Both the position numbers and the translations under genes were made by a program. From Antarcticirhabdus aurantiaca (lineage in GTDB: Bacteria; Pseudomonadota; Alphaproteobacteria; Rhizobiales; Rhizobiaceae): 64,000 nt of DNA. Below the pieces are notes generated by a model. The model made no database searches. It saw only the letters and a program-made list of their open reading frames with translations, and was not told where the DNA came from. This document shows, piece by piece, positions 1-10,000 of this stretch; within the stretch, counting starts at the first letter, position 1, and each line of letters begins with the position of its first letter. The DNA lies in contig NZ_VTOM01000023.1 in the NCBI RefSeq assembly GCF_009765365.1, positions 1 to 64,000 of the forward strand, in the 5' to 3' direction.

Positions 1-29
1 CCCCGCAGGGCCATCATCGGGTCGGTCAT
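1..29 (-). CDS. IS256-family transposase, N-terminal fragment cut by window edge
   Basis: An ATG at 27-29 on the minus strand opens a frame reading MTDPMMALRG up to the window edge. This matches, from memory, the N-terminus of IS256-family (Mutator-type, DDE) transposases common in Rhizobiales, which begin MTD-x-MMALR. Only ten codons are visible, so the family call rests on this short signature. The remainder and any inactivating mutation would lie to the left. Confidence 0.5.
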
Positions 30-128
30 CGGTGGTCTCTCGGTTCGGGGTTGGCTGTCGCAACCCGATCCTAACCGGCAACCGCCGATGACCGCCTCTC
101 AGCTACACCACCACCTGGGACACGACCT
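1..128 (-). mobile_element. End of an IS256-type insertion sequence (partial)
   Basis: The left edge carries the first codons of an IS256-like transposase on the minus strand. Behind it lies about 100 bases of non-coding sequence ending in a tract (about 99-128) that looks like an IS terminal repeat, reading on the minus strand GTGTCCCAGGTGGTGGTGTA. The other end lies outside the window, so the inverted repeat and target duplication cannot be confirmed. The outer boundary near 128 is an estimate. Confidence 0.45.
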
Positions 129-244
129 TTTCCGGCTTCGACGCTCCCGATGGTGGCTGTTTTCGCCCTGCCCAATCGAAGTCAGACTGCGACCTGATCG
201 CACTGGCGGCAGTCGCCTGTCAGGTGGCCAACACCCTCCGGTTC

Positions 245-317
245 CGTTCCAGAGGAAGCGTAGCGATCGCGCTGGAACGCGTGCGAGCGTGCCGGCGAGG
301 ATGCTTCGCCGGCACGC
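245..317 (-). terminator. Two hairpins just downstream of the PKS stop
   Basis: Four bases past the PKS stop lies a perfect 12-bp stem (287-298 with 306-317, 7-base loop). A second hairpin follows, with an 8-bp stem (245-252 with 272-279). Neither is followed by a clear U-tract on the minus strand, so this may be a 3'-end stabilising structure or a factor-dependent stop rather than a textbook intrinsic terminator. Confidence 0.45.
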
Positions 318-321
318 CGCC

Positions 322-3300
322 TCACTCCGCGGCCATGCCGAAGATCGCGGGCGGACCGCGATCCAGCCGACGCGCCTCCGCCTCGGCCGCGCGCAAGGCG
401 GGGCGGAGGCGGTCGGCGAGGACGTGCACGAAGGGATCGAGGACCATCCCGTCGTGGTCGCCCGGCACCTCGCGGACGAGGAGGCGCGACAGGACGGGAC
501 CCCAGCCGTTGTCCTCGCTGGCGGGAGTGCGCCCATATTGGAGCCGGCGGCCGCCGCGCAGGTGGTAGAGGACCTGAAGCTTGGGGCGCAGCAGCAGGAC
601 GCGCCCGTCGTAGGGTTCGACGGCGTAGCGCGGCAGCGCCGCGCGGAACGCCGCCTCGATCCGCGCGCTGCGCAGCTGTTCGGCGCCCGCGGCCCCCGTC
701 TCGGCCAAGTGCTTGTCGCGCAGGGCACTCGCCCAGGTCGCCCGGCTCTCGCGCCAGCGCCGGATGGCCTGTCGGCCGTCGCGCTGCGCGTCCTGGACCT
801 TCATGTAAACGCGGTCGACGAGGTCCAGCCGCGTCGTGGCCGGCAAGGGGGTGTCGAGCATGACGAGAAGGGCGACCTCCTCGTTCTCGGCGCGAAGCTG
901 CCGCGCCATTTCCAGGGTCGTCAGGCCGCCGCCGGAAAAGCCGCCGAGGAGGTAGGGGCCATGCGGCTGCACCGCCCTCACCTCCGCGAGGTTGCTTCGA
1001 GCCATGTCCTCGAAGGTCTCGTGCGGCTCGTCGCCTTCCAGGAGGCCGCGGGCCTGGAGCCCGTAGACCGGCCGATCGGTTCCCAGATGGATCGCCAGCT
1101 GTCGCAGGTTGAGGACGTTGCCGAACATGCCGGCGCACAGGAAGAAGGGCGTGCCGCCGGCCGCGGGGCCGGCCTGCATGGGGACGAGGTGAGTCGGCCT
1201 GTCGGTTGCGGTCGCCGGCCGGACCGCCGCCGCATCCCGCTGCGTCTCTTCGCTCTCGACCGGGCCGATCAGCGCCGCGCAGCCGGCGATCGTCGGGGCC
1301 TCGTAGAGGACGGAGATCGGCAGGTCGACGCCGAAGGCCTTGCGGATCATCCGGAACAAGCGGACGGCGACGAGGGAATGGCCGCCGAGATCGAAGAAGT
1401 CGTCGTCGACGCCGATGCGCTCGATGCCGAGCAGCTCGCTCCAGAAGCCGGAAAGGACGCGCTCGACCTCGGTGCGCGGCTCGACGAAGGCCGTGTCGAG
1501 CGCCGGACGGTCGAACTGCACGCCGCCGCCCGCATCCGCATCGGGCGCCGACCGCGCGGCGTCGGCCGAGAGCTGAGCGATGTCGAGCGAGCTCACGACC
1601 GGCTGCGGTTCGCTCGTGGCAAGCGCGCGGCACAGAAGCTCGAACCCTTCACTCGGCCGGATGCCCTGGCGGACCTGCGCTTCCAAGCGGATCGCCTCGC
1701 GCGTCTGCGGCGATGCCGGGCGCGCCGTCGGGATTGCGGAGCGCGAAGACGCGGAGCCCACCGCGAAGGCGCGGTCGTTTTCCAGGCGGCGCATGGTGAA
1801 GCGCTCGATCTCGACGAGAATCGTGCCGGTCTCGTCCGCGATCGTGACATCGAAGCTGGCATAGTCCTCGCCGAGCCCGTCGGAGGCGAGCCGTGCCCAG
1901 CTGACGATGCGGGCGGGCAGCGGGCCGTGGACGCGGATGCGGCCATAAGACAGCGGCGCCCATAACACGCTCCCGGCGCCGTAGCCGGGCGCGAGCGCCA
2001 GCGCGAAGCCGGTGGCGATGTCGAGAAGCGCCGGATGCAGGATCGCGCCGTCGCCGTGGAAGGCGTCGGCAAGCCGCAGATCGGCGACGGCCTCGCGGCC
2101 GCTGGCGGCGATCGAGGTCAGAACGCGCCAGCGCGGGCCGAAGCAAACGTGATCCTCTTGAACGGAGCGCAACGCCTCGCCGCCCTCGCCGCGCCGCGGC
2201 TCGCCTAGGCGCGCACGGATCGGCGGCAAATCGAGCGCTGGGGGAGCGACGGCCTCGGCTGGCGCCAGCCGCGCCTCGGCAACGACGTCGAAGGCATCCG
2301 CGCCCTCGCTTTCGTTCGCGGCCACGGTAATCCCGTAACCGCCGTCGCTGCGCGCGGCGATCCGCGCCCGAAGCCGCCGGACCATGCCGTCGGGAACGAG
2401 CAGCGGACGAAGGAACAGCACGTCCTCGATCGCCATGGACGTCGAGAAGCCATATTCCGACAGAAGCTGCGCGGTGATCTCGACGTAGCCCGTGCCCGGC
2501 ATCACCGGCTCGCCCGACACCATGCGGTGCTCGTCGAGGAGCCAGCGATCCGCGGCCGAGAGGTCCGCCTCCAGCCAGGACGCGCGTTCGCCGTCCTCCA
2601 CCCAGCGCTCGAAGAACGGTCCCTTGGCAGGCCGCGCGTCCGCGATCCGACCCGCGTCGATCCCGAGGGTTCGAGCCGCAAGGCCGATCTCGTTCCAGAC
2701 GCCCCAATGGATCGCCATCGTCCGACGGCGCGGATCGCGCGCGCTCGCGGCTTCGGCATAGGCGTTGAGGAAGGCGTTGGCCGCGACGTAGTCGGCCTGG
2801 CCGGCGGGCGCCGTGTCCGTGCTCGTCGAGGAGAACAGGACGAAGAGGTCGAGCGGCTCGTCCGTCAACAAGCGGTCGAGAATCCGCGTGCCCTCGACCT
2901 TCGGGGCGAGCACCCTGTCCATGGCGGCGTCGCTCTTGGTCGCGAGGAGGCCGTCGTCGACGGTTCCCGCGGCGTGGAAGACGCCGTGGATCGGCCCGAA
3001 GGCCGCCTTCGCCGCGCAGAGGACGCGCGCCATGTCGCTGGCATTCGCGACGTCGCCGCGCTCGATGCGGACGTCGTGGCCGGCGGCTTCCAGGGCGAGA
3101 ATCCGCTCCATCGTCCGGCGCAGGCGGTCGCCGCGCGGGCGCGCCAGGATCTCGGCGCCCCAGTCGCCGCGCGGCGGCAGCGCCGTTCGCCCGACGAGCA
3201 CAAGCCGCGCACCGAACCGGCCGCACAGCGCTTCGCCGATGCAGAGGCCGAGGTCGCCGCAGCCCCCCGTGACGAGGTAGGTGCCGTTCCGCCGCAGCGG

Positions 3301-6300
3301 CAGGCGCTCGTCGGCGGCGGGCACCAGCGGCAGAGGTTCGAGGCCGCGAGTCCAACGCTTCTCGCCGCGATAGGCGACGACCTCGTTTCCAGGCTCCGCG
3401 AACAGCTCGTCGACGATGCGCCCGCGCAGGTCGGCGTCGAGATCGTTCGGCGGTCCGAAACGATCGCGTCGCCGCGCGAAGCTCGGCTGCACGTCGAGGA
3501 GCCGGACGGTCATGCCCGGCATCTCCTTCGGCATGACGAGTGCCGGGCCGAGCACGAGCGCCTTGTCCGGATGCGCCAGATCCTCGTTGCCGACGCGCTG
3601 CATGCCGTTCGCCACGACCGTCAGGGCGAAGCTCGCTCCGCCCGCCGCAGCGTCGCCGAGCGCCTGCGCGAGATGGACGAGGCTGCGGAACCCCTCCTCC
3701 CGGACTCGCTCCGACGAGGTCTCCCTTTGCGTCAGCTGCCACAGGTGCAGGATGCGGCTCGGCAAAGGCCCCCGAGACCCCAGCGCGGAGACCAGCGCGT
3801 CATAGCCGGCGCGGCCCTCCTCGGGCGCCAGCGCGAATGCGTCGGCGCCGTGCCGAGCGAACACGTCGCCGAGCGTGACCGTCGCCACCGCGTGGCCGTC
3901 GCCTCGCAGCATCTCGACGATCTGCGCGCCGAAGCCGTGGCGGTCGAGGAAGACCAGGAACGAGGCGGGTTGGGCGGCAGCTCCGGCCGCGGGAACCGCG
4001 AGCGCCGGGGCCGAGCGGCGCCAGCTCGGCCGATGGCCCCAGGCCGCCATGTCGGGCAGGCGGCGGAGCGCGGCGTCCGCCTCGTCGGCGCGGGCGGGCG
4101 CCGCCCGCTCGATGAAGTAGCGCTGCTTCTGAAAGGGATAGGTCGGCAGCGACACCCGGCGCGGGGCGCGCCCGTCGAAGAGGCGTCGGACGGGCAGGTC
4201 GAGACCGGCCGCATAGGCGCGGCCGAAGCCGGCGAGGAGGTGCAGTGCGTCGTTCGTCGGATCGTCCGCGTGCGGCAGACTGTTGATCACCTGGTCGGCA
4301 CGAATGCTCGGCTGGAGCTTCGCCAGCGAGGACAGTGCGCGACCCGGCCCGACCTCGACGAAGATGCGCCCGGCCCGTTCGGCGAGAAGCGCGAGGCTCC
4401 GCCCGAACTCCACCGTCGAGCGCAGGTGCCGAACCCAGTAGCGCGGATCGGTGGCGTCCGAGGCCGAGAGCCAGCCGCCGGACACATTGGACAGGATCGG
4501 GATCGTGGGCGCTGAAAGGCGGATCGAGCGCAGGAACGCTTCGAAGAGCGGCAGGATCGCGTCGAGCATGTGGGAATGGGCGGCGATGTCGATGGGCACG
4601 CGCCGCGTCTCGACGCCTTTCGCTTCGAGCACCGCCGCGAAGGCCTCGAGATCCTCGTTGCGGCCCGATACGACGCAGAGGTCGGGGGCGTTCTGCGAGG
4701 CGACGTCGAGCGTTTCCGGCAGAAGGCCTGCCAAAGCGTCGCGTCCGAGCGAGACGCTCAGCATGCCGCCGGGCTCGACCGTCTCGAACAGCTCGCCGCG
4801 CAGCCGAACGAGGCGAACCGCATCGCGCAGCGACAGGACGCCAGCGATGCAGGCCGCGGCGTTCTCGCCCATGGAGTGCCCGAGCAGCGCTGCCGGGCGC
4901 AGGCCCCGCGCCATCCACCAGCGGGCGACAGCAACCTCGACCAGGAGGATCGCCGGGAGTTGCAGCGACGGGCGCAGGAACGCCCGCTCCGCCTCGGACC
5001 GGGCCTCGCCTTCCGCGAACCAAGCTGCCCGGATCTCGGCCGCGGCCTCCGGCTCGAGCGCCGAGAGCCCCTCTTCGATCGTCGCGCGGACGGCCGGTTC
5101 GCCGGCCATCAGCGAGCGCGCCATGCCGACGTGCTGGGCGCCGCCGCCGGGAAACAGGAAGACGGGGTCGCCCGCATCCGCGACGGCCGCCTGCGTGAAG
5201 GCGAGCCCCTTGCGGCGCCCGGTGAGGCTCTCGATGGCGTCGGAGCGACTGCCAACGGCCACGATCCGGCGGTGCTCGAAGAGCCGCCGCCCGGCGACCA
5301 GCGTGTAGGCGGCGTCCGTCAGCGACAGGTCGTGCCGGCTCGCCAGGGCGTCGGCGAGGCGCGTCGCGGCGAGATCGAGACCCGCACGGCTCTTGGCGGA
5401 GAGGACCAGCAGCTCGGGCCCCTCGGCGCGGCTCGGCATCGGCGCCGAAACGTCCGGCGCCTGCTCGATCACGGCGTGGGCGTTGGTACCGCCGACGCCC
5501 AGGGAGTTCACCGCGGCGCGGCGCGGTGCATTCGGCGATTCCCATCCGACGAGGCGATCGGCGACGCGGAAGGGGCTGGTCTCGAACGGAATGGCTGGGT
5601 TCGGCTTCTCGAAGCCGAGCGTCGGCGGGATCTGCCCGGTCTTCACGCAGAGCGCCGCCTTGATCAGGCTGACCACGCCCGCCGCCGTGTCGAGGTGGCC
5701 GATATTGCTTTTCACCGAGCCGATGCGGCAGAAGCCGGTGCGCGATGTCGACTGCCGGAAGGCCTCCGTCAGCGCCTCCACCTCGATCGGGTCGCCGAGA
5801 TAGGTGCCGGTGCCGTGGCACTCGACGTAGCCGATCGAGTCCGCGGAGATGCCGGCGAGCCCCTGCGCCTCGATGATCGCCTCTGCTTGACCGCTAGCGC
5901 TCGGCGCGAGGTAGCCGGCCTTGGTCGCGCCGTCGTTGTTCACCGCCGTCGCCTTGATCACGGCGTGGATCGGATCGCCGTCCGCCAGCGCGTCGCTGAG
6001 GCGGCGCAGGACGACGACGCCAGCACCGCTGCCGAAGACGGTGCCCGCGGCGCGGTGATCGAAGGGCCGGCATCGGCCGTCCGGCGACAGGATCTCGCCT
6101 TCCTGTTGGATGTAGCCGAGGCGGTGCGGCAGCTCGATCGTCACGCCGCCGGCGAGCGCCGTCTCGCATTCGCCCGCCAGCAGGCTCTGGCAGGCCGCGT
6201 GCACAGCGACGAGCGAGGTGGAGCAGGCGGTCTGGACGTTGACGCTCGGGCCGCGCAGGTCGAACAGGAAGGATGCGCGGGTCGCCAGGAAGTCCTTGTC

Positions 6301-6777
6301 GTTGCCCGTATGGCGCAGCAGGAACATGCCGACCTGATCGACGAGCTGCCGATTGCTGCAGACGTTGAAGTAGAAGTAGCTGCCCATGCCGCAGCCGGCG
6401 AAGACGCCGACGGGGCCGGCGGCGGTGTCGGGCATCCGCCCCGCATCCTCCATCGCCTCCCAGGCGCATTCGAGGAACTGGCGGTGCTGCGGATCCATGA
6501 TCGCCGCTTCCTTCGGGCTCATCCCGAAGAAGTCGGCATCAAACATCTCCATGTCGGGCAGCTCGGCGGCCCGGCGGACGTAGCGCGGATGGCGCAGCCG
6601 CTCCTCGCTCTCTCCGGCGGCGAGCAGTTCCTCGTCGGTGAGGTCGCGGATCGACTCGACGCCGCCCACGAGGTTCGACCAGAACGCGTCGACCGTCCGC
6701 GCGCCCGGCACGCGCAGGGCCATGCCGACGATCGCGATGTCGTTCGGACCCGCCTCGAAGCCGCCGCTGCCGCTCAT
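322..6777 (-). CDS. Type I modular polyketide synthase, KS-AT-KR-DH-ACP-TE
   Basis: A 2151-residue single-module PKS. KS (about 12-440) has the active-site Cys185 in TACSTS and His321 and His361. AT (about 540-880) has Ser635 in GHSMG; Met rather than Gln at that position leans towards malonyl-CoA, but the second specificity loop reads IAAH and is not diagnostic. KR (about 1165-1370) has the TGGCGDLG nucleotide site, a Ser in FSSTS, Tyr1330 and Asn1334. DH (about 1405-1670) follows the KR, with His1417 and Asp1586. ACP has Ser1801 in LGGHS. TE (about 1870-2140) has Ser1948 in GFSGG, Asp1975 and His2108. No ER or methyltransferase is seen. It should extend an acyl or aminoacyl starter by one C2 unit, reduce and dehydrate it, then release it. 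It lies divergent from the NRPS, its likely partner. All catalytic residues look intact. Confidence 0.93.
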   Translation of the reverse strand: MSGSGGFEAGPNDIAIVGMALRVPGARTVDAFWSNLVGGVESIRDLTDEELLAAGESEERLRHPRYVRRAAELPDMEMFDADFFGMSPKEAAIMDPQHRQFLECAWEAMEDAGRMPDTAAGPVGVFAGCGMGSYFYFNVCSNRQLVDQVGMFLLRHTGNDKDFLATRASFLFDLRGPSVNVQTACSTSLVAVHAACQSLLAGECETALAGGVTIELPHRLGYIQQEGEILSPDGRCRPFDHRAAGTVFGSGAGVVVLRRLSDALADGDPIHAVIKATAVNNDGATKAGYLAPSASGQAEAIIEAQGLAGISADSIGYVECHGTGTYLGDPIEVEALTEAFRQSTSRTGFCRIGSVKSNIGHLDTAAGVVSLIKAALCVKTGQIPPTLGFEKPNPAIPFETSPFRVADRLVGWESPNAPRRAAVNSLGVGGTNAHAVIEQAPDVSAPMPSRAEGPELLVLSAKSRAGLDLAATRLADALASRHDLSLTDAAYTLVAGRRLFEHRRIVAVGSRSDAIESLTGRRKGLAFTQAAVADAGDPVFLFPGGGAQHVGMARSLMAGEPAVRATIEEGLSALEPEAAAEIRAAWFAEGEARSEAERAFLRPSLQLPAILLVEVAVARWWMARGLRPAALLGHSMGENAAACIAGVLSLRDAVRLVRLRGELFETVEPGGMLSVSLGRDALAGLLPETLDVASQNAPDLCVVSGRNEDLEAFAAVLEAKGVETRRVPIDIAAHSHMLDAILPLFEAFLRSIRLSAPTIPILSNVSGGWLSASDATDPRYWVRHLRSTVEFGRSLALLAERAGRIFVEVGPGRALSSLAKLQPSIRADQVINSLPHADDPTNDALHLLAGFGRAYAAGLDLPVRRLFDGRAPRRVSLPTYPFQKQRYFIERAAPARADEADAALRRLPDMAAWGHRPSWRRSAPALAVPAAGAAAQPASFLVFLDRHGFGAQIVEMLRGDGHAVATVTLGDVFARHGADAFALAPEEGRAGYDALVSALGSRGPLPSRILHLWQLTQRETSSERVREEGFRSLVHLAQALGDAAAGGASFALTVVANGMQRVGNEDLAHPDKALVLGPALVMPKEMPGMTVRLLDVQPSFARRRDRFGPPNDLDADLRGRIVDELFAEPGNEVVAYRGEKRWTRGLEPLPLVPAADERLPLRRNGTYLVTGGCGDLGLCIGEALCGRFGARLVLVGRTALPPRGDWGAEILARPRGDRLRRTMERILALEAAGHDVRIERGDVANASDMARVLCAAKAAFGPIHGVFHAAGTVDDGLLATKSDAAMDRVLAPKVEGTRILDRLLTDEPLDLFVLFSSTSTDTAPAGQADYVAANAFLNAYAEAASARDPRRRTMAIHWGVWNEIGLAARTLGIDAGRIADARPAKGPFFERWVEDGERASWLEADLSAADRWLLDEHRMVSGEPVMPGTGYVEITAQLLSEYGFSTSMAIEDVLFLRPLLVPDGMVRRLRARIAARSDGGYGITVAANESEGADAFDVVAEARLAPAEAVAPPALDLPPIRARLGEPRRGEGGEALRSVQEDHVCFGPRWRVLTSIAASGREAVADLRLADAFHGDGAILHPALLDIATGFALALAPGYGAGSVLWAPLSYGRIRVHGPLPARIVSWARLASDGLGEDYASFDVTIADETGTILVEIERFTMRRLENDRAFAVGSASSRSAIPTARPASPQTREAIRLEAQVRQGIRPSEGFELLCRALATSEPQPVVSSLDIAQLSADAARSAPDADAGGGVQFDRPALDTAFVEPRTEVERVLSGFWSELLGIERIGVDDDFFDLGGHSLVAVRLFRMIRKAFGVDLPISVLYEAPTIAGCAALIGPVESEETQRDAAAVRPATATDRPTHLVPMQAGPAAGGTPFFLCAGMFGNVLNLRQLAIHLGTDRPVYGLQARGLLEGDEPHETFEDMARSNLAEVRAVQPHGPYLLGGFSGGGLTTLEMARQLRAENEEVALLVMLDTPLPATTRLDLVDRVYMKVQDAQRDGRQAIRRWRESRATWASALRDKHLAETGAAGAEQLRSARIEAAFRAALPRYAVEPYDGRVLLLRPKLQVLYHLRGGRRLQYGRTPASEDNGWGPVLSRLLVREVPGDHDGMVLDPFVHVLADRLRPALRAAEAEARRLDRGPPAIFGMAAE

Positions 6778-7046
6778 GCCACCACCCTTTCGGACGGAAT
6801 CGTCCCGCTGATGAGATCACATAGCGGCAGAAACGATGAAAATCACGATAAGACTTGGATTAACCTTATGATCGGCACGAAACGCTTCGTGTGCCTTGCA
6901 GTAGATCGAAGGCCACGATGATTGTCGTTAACCCAAGACACCGACGCGACTGGATCGGAAGCGCCAAAACGGCATAATCGATGACGACGATCTCTTTAGA
7001 ATTCTAATAGTTGTTTTGCGCCTGCTTGCGGCGGGAGATGCCGATC
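6778..7046. promoter_or_regulatory. Divergent promoter region between PKS and NRPS genes
   Basis: This 269-base spacer is visibly richer in A and T than the flanking genes and must hold the promoters of both assembly-line genes. It contains two TTAACC elements (near 6853 and 6930) and an A/T-rich tract near 7000. I could not recognise a convincing Fur box or a clear -35/-10 pair, so the regulator is unknown. Confidence 0.5.
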
Positions 7047-10000
7047 ATGACCTTTTCCTGCGTTCTCATCGGCGACGAGACGCTGCTCGTCCAGTGCGCC
7101 GAGATCCTGCGCGCCCGCGGCCACGAGATCGCGGCGATCGTCACGCAGAGCGACGCGATCCGAACATTCGCGCGCGAGAGCAGCCTGCCGACGCTCGGCT
7201 GGACGGACGATCTGCCCGCGCGCCTCGCCTCGACGCGCTTCGACTGGCTGTTCTCCGCCGCCAACCTGCGCATCGTTCCGCCGGACATCCTCGCTCTGCC
7301 TCGCTGCGGCGCCGTGAACTTCCACGACGGGCCTCTGCCTCGCTATGCCGGCCTCAACGCGCCCGCCTGGGCGCTGATGGCGGGCGAGACGCGGCACGGC
7401 GTCGCCTGGCATGTCATGACCGCGGGCATCGACGAGGGGGGCATCCTCACCCACCAAGCGTTCGATGTCGCCGACGACGACACGGCGCTGATGCTCAACA
7501 CGCGCTGCCTGGAGGCCGGAATCGCGACCTTCTCCGAGCTCGTCGAGCGGATCGAGACGGACCGGGCGACGCCCATCCCGCGGGCGGGCGGACCTCGCAG
7601 CTATTTCGGCCGGACCGCGCGACCGCCGCTCGCCGGAACGCTGCGCTTCGACCGGCCGGCCGCCGAGCTCGGCCGGCTGGTGCGCGGCCTCGACTTCGGT
7701 CCCGGCTACCGCAACCCGCTCGTCACGCCCAAGGTCGCACTGCCGAGCGGCCCCGTTGCGGTATCCGCGCTGGAGATCCTGCCGGGCGCGAGCCTGCCCT
7801 TCGGGGCGATGCCCGGAATGGTGATCGACGTGGCGGGGCCGGTTCTGACCGTGGCCGCGGCCGATGCGGCGGTGCGCCTCACCCTCGCCGCGGCTCCTGA
7901 AACGATACCGTTCCCGGGCGCTGTTCTGCCAGACTTCGATCCGGCCGAAGCGGACGCGCTGGATGCGGCCGTCGCACGGGCCGCGCGCACCGAACCTTCG
8001 GCCCGCCGGCGCCTCGCCGCCGCCCGCGATTTCGACGTTCTCGGCGTGAAGCCGGGCAGGTCGGGCGACGCCGCGACGGTGCGGACGATCGACCTCGATC
8101 GTCCCGCCAGCCTTTCGACCGACGCGATGGTCGGCGCCTTCGCGGCCTTCCTTCTCCGCAAGACACGCGGCGAGAGCGCCGCCCTCGCCTGGTCGAACGC
8201 CGCGTCGCGCGCGCTCGCCGCGCGCTTCCCCGGCTATTTCACGTCCACCCAGCCGCTCATCGCTTCGGCCGGCGAGACGACGCCGACGCGCCAGTTCCTC
8301 GCCGCCCTCGCCGCCGAGCGCTCCGCCCTCCTGCGCGACGGCCCGGCGCTCGCCGATCTGAACGCGCGAGAGCCGGGCCTCTCCATGCCGCAGCTCACCG
8401 CGGCCGTCGTCGAAGATGCGCCGCCGGATACGGGCATCCCGGCCGGTGCCGCGATCGCCCTTCTTCTCGACTCAGAAGATCGTGCCCGGCTCGCCTTCGA
8501 TCCGGCGCGCGTGAGCGCCGCGGATGCCGAGGACATGGCGGATCGTTTCGTCCGTTTCGCCCGGGCGCTCGCCGAGAATTGCCCTGAGCAGCTCGCCGAC
8601 CTGCCGCTGATGAGCGCCGAGGAAAGGCATCGGCTGCTTCACGAAGCGAACGCGACCGACCGCGCCCTCGCGGCGGAGCCATGCCTGCACCGCCTCGTCG
8701 AGGCGCAGGTCGACCGCACGCCGGATGCCGTCGCACTGGCGGATTCCGCGCGCAGCCTGACCTATGCCGAGCTCGATGCGGCCGCGAACCGCGTCGCACA
8801 CGGCCTCCTCGGCCTCGGCGTCGGACCCGGCGTGAGCGTCGGGCTGCACCTGACGCGCTCGGTCTCGCTCGTGATCGGCGCGCTCGCCATCCTCAAGGCC
8901 GGCGGTGCCTACGTGCCGCTCGACCCGATGTTTCCGGCCGATCGCGTCGCCATGATGGTGGAGGACTCGGGCGCTCCCGTGGTTATCACCGAGCGAGCGC
9001 TCGCCGGCGCCATCACCGCGCCCGCGGCGCGCTTCGCCGCCATCGAAGACCTGCTCGACGCCCCTCAACCGAACGCGCGACCCGACGTCGCCGTGAGCGC
9101 GGGCGACCTCGCCTACGTCATCTACACCTCGGGCTCGACGGGGCGCCCCAAGGGCGTGATGATCGAGCACGGCAACGTCGCCAACTTCGTCGTCGGCATG
9201 GACGAGCGCGTGCCGGCCGCCACCGCCGACGGCACGCAGCCCGTCTGGCTTGCCGTCACCAGCCTGTCCTTCGACATTTCCGTTCTGGAGCTTTTCTGGA
9301 CCCTGGCCCGCGGCTTCAAGGTCGTCATCCATTCGAGCGAGGTGCGCGAAGGTGCCGCCTCGCGGGGGGCGCCGGCGAAGAACGCGCTCGACTTCGGCCT
9401 GTTCTTCTGGGGCGACGACGACGGCATCGGTCCGGCGAAGTACCGGCTCCTCATCGAAGGCGCGAAGTTCGCCGACGCCAACGGCTTCTCGGCCGTCTGG
9501 ACGCCCGAGCGCCACTTCCACGCCTTCGGCGGCCCCTATCCGAATCCGGCCGTCACCGGCGCCGCCGTCGCGGCGGTGACGAAGAACCTCGCCGTGCGCG
9601 CCGGCAGCTGCATCCTTCCGCTCCACCATCCGATCCGCGTCGCCGAGGAGTGGGCGGTTCTCGACAACATCAGCAACGGCCGCGTCGGCGTCGCCTTCGC
9701 GTCGGGCTGGATGCCCGAGGACTTCGTGCTTCGGCCCGAAAACGCCCCGCCGCGCAACAAGGCGGCGCTCTTCGAGGGCGTCGAAACGGTGCGGCGGCTC
9801 TGGCGCGGCGAAAGCATCGCCTTTCCCTTCGCGGAAGGACGCTCCGCCTCCGTCGTCACGCAACCCCGCCCCGTTCAGAAGGAGCTGCCGGTCTGGGTGA
9901 CCACGGCCGGAAACCTCGAGACCTGGGTCGAAGCCGCGCGCCTCGGCGCCAACGTCCTGACCCACCTCCTCGGCCAGTCCATGCCGGAGGTCGGCGAGAA

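Noticed and set aside
322-6777. Polyunsaturated fatty acid synthase or fatty acid synthase instead of PKS
   Set aside because: There is a single ACP, a terminal GFSGG thioesterase, no ER, and a divergent NRPS partner with a PPTase, all of which fit a modular PKS.
88-6921. Several long open frames on the plus strand opposite the PKS gene
   Set aside because: They are rich in Arg, Ala and Gly with no recognisable domains, and arise from the codon bias of the high-GC gene on the other strand. The minus-strand PKS has intact motifs throughout.
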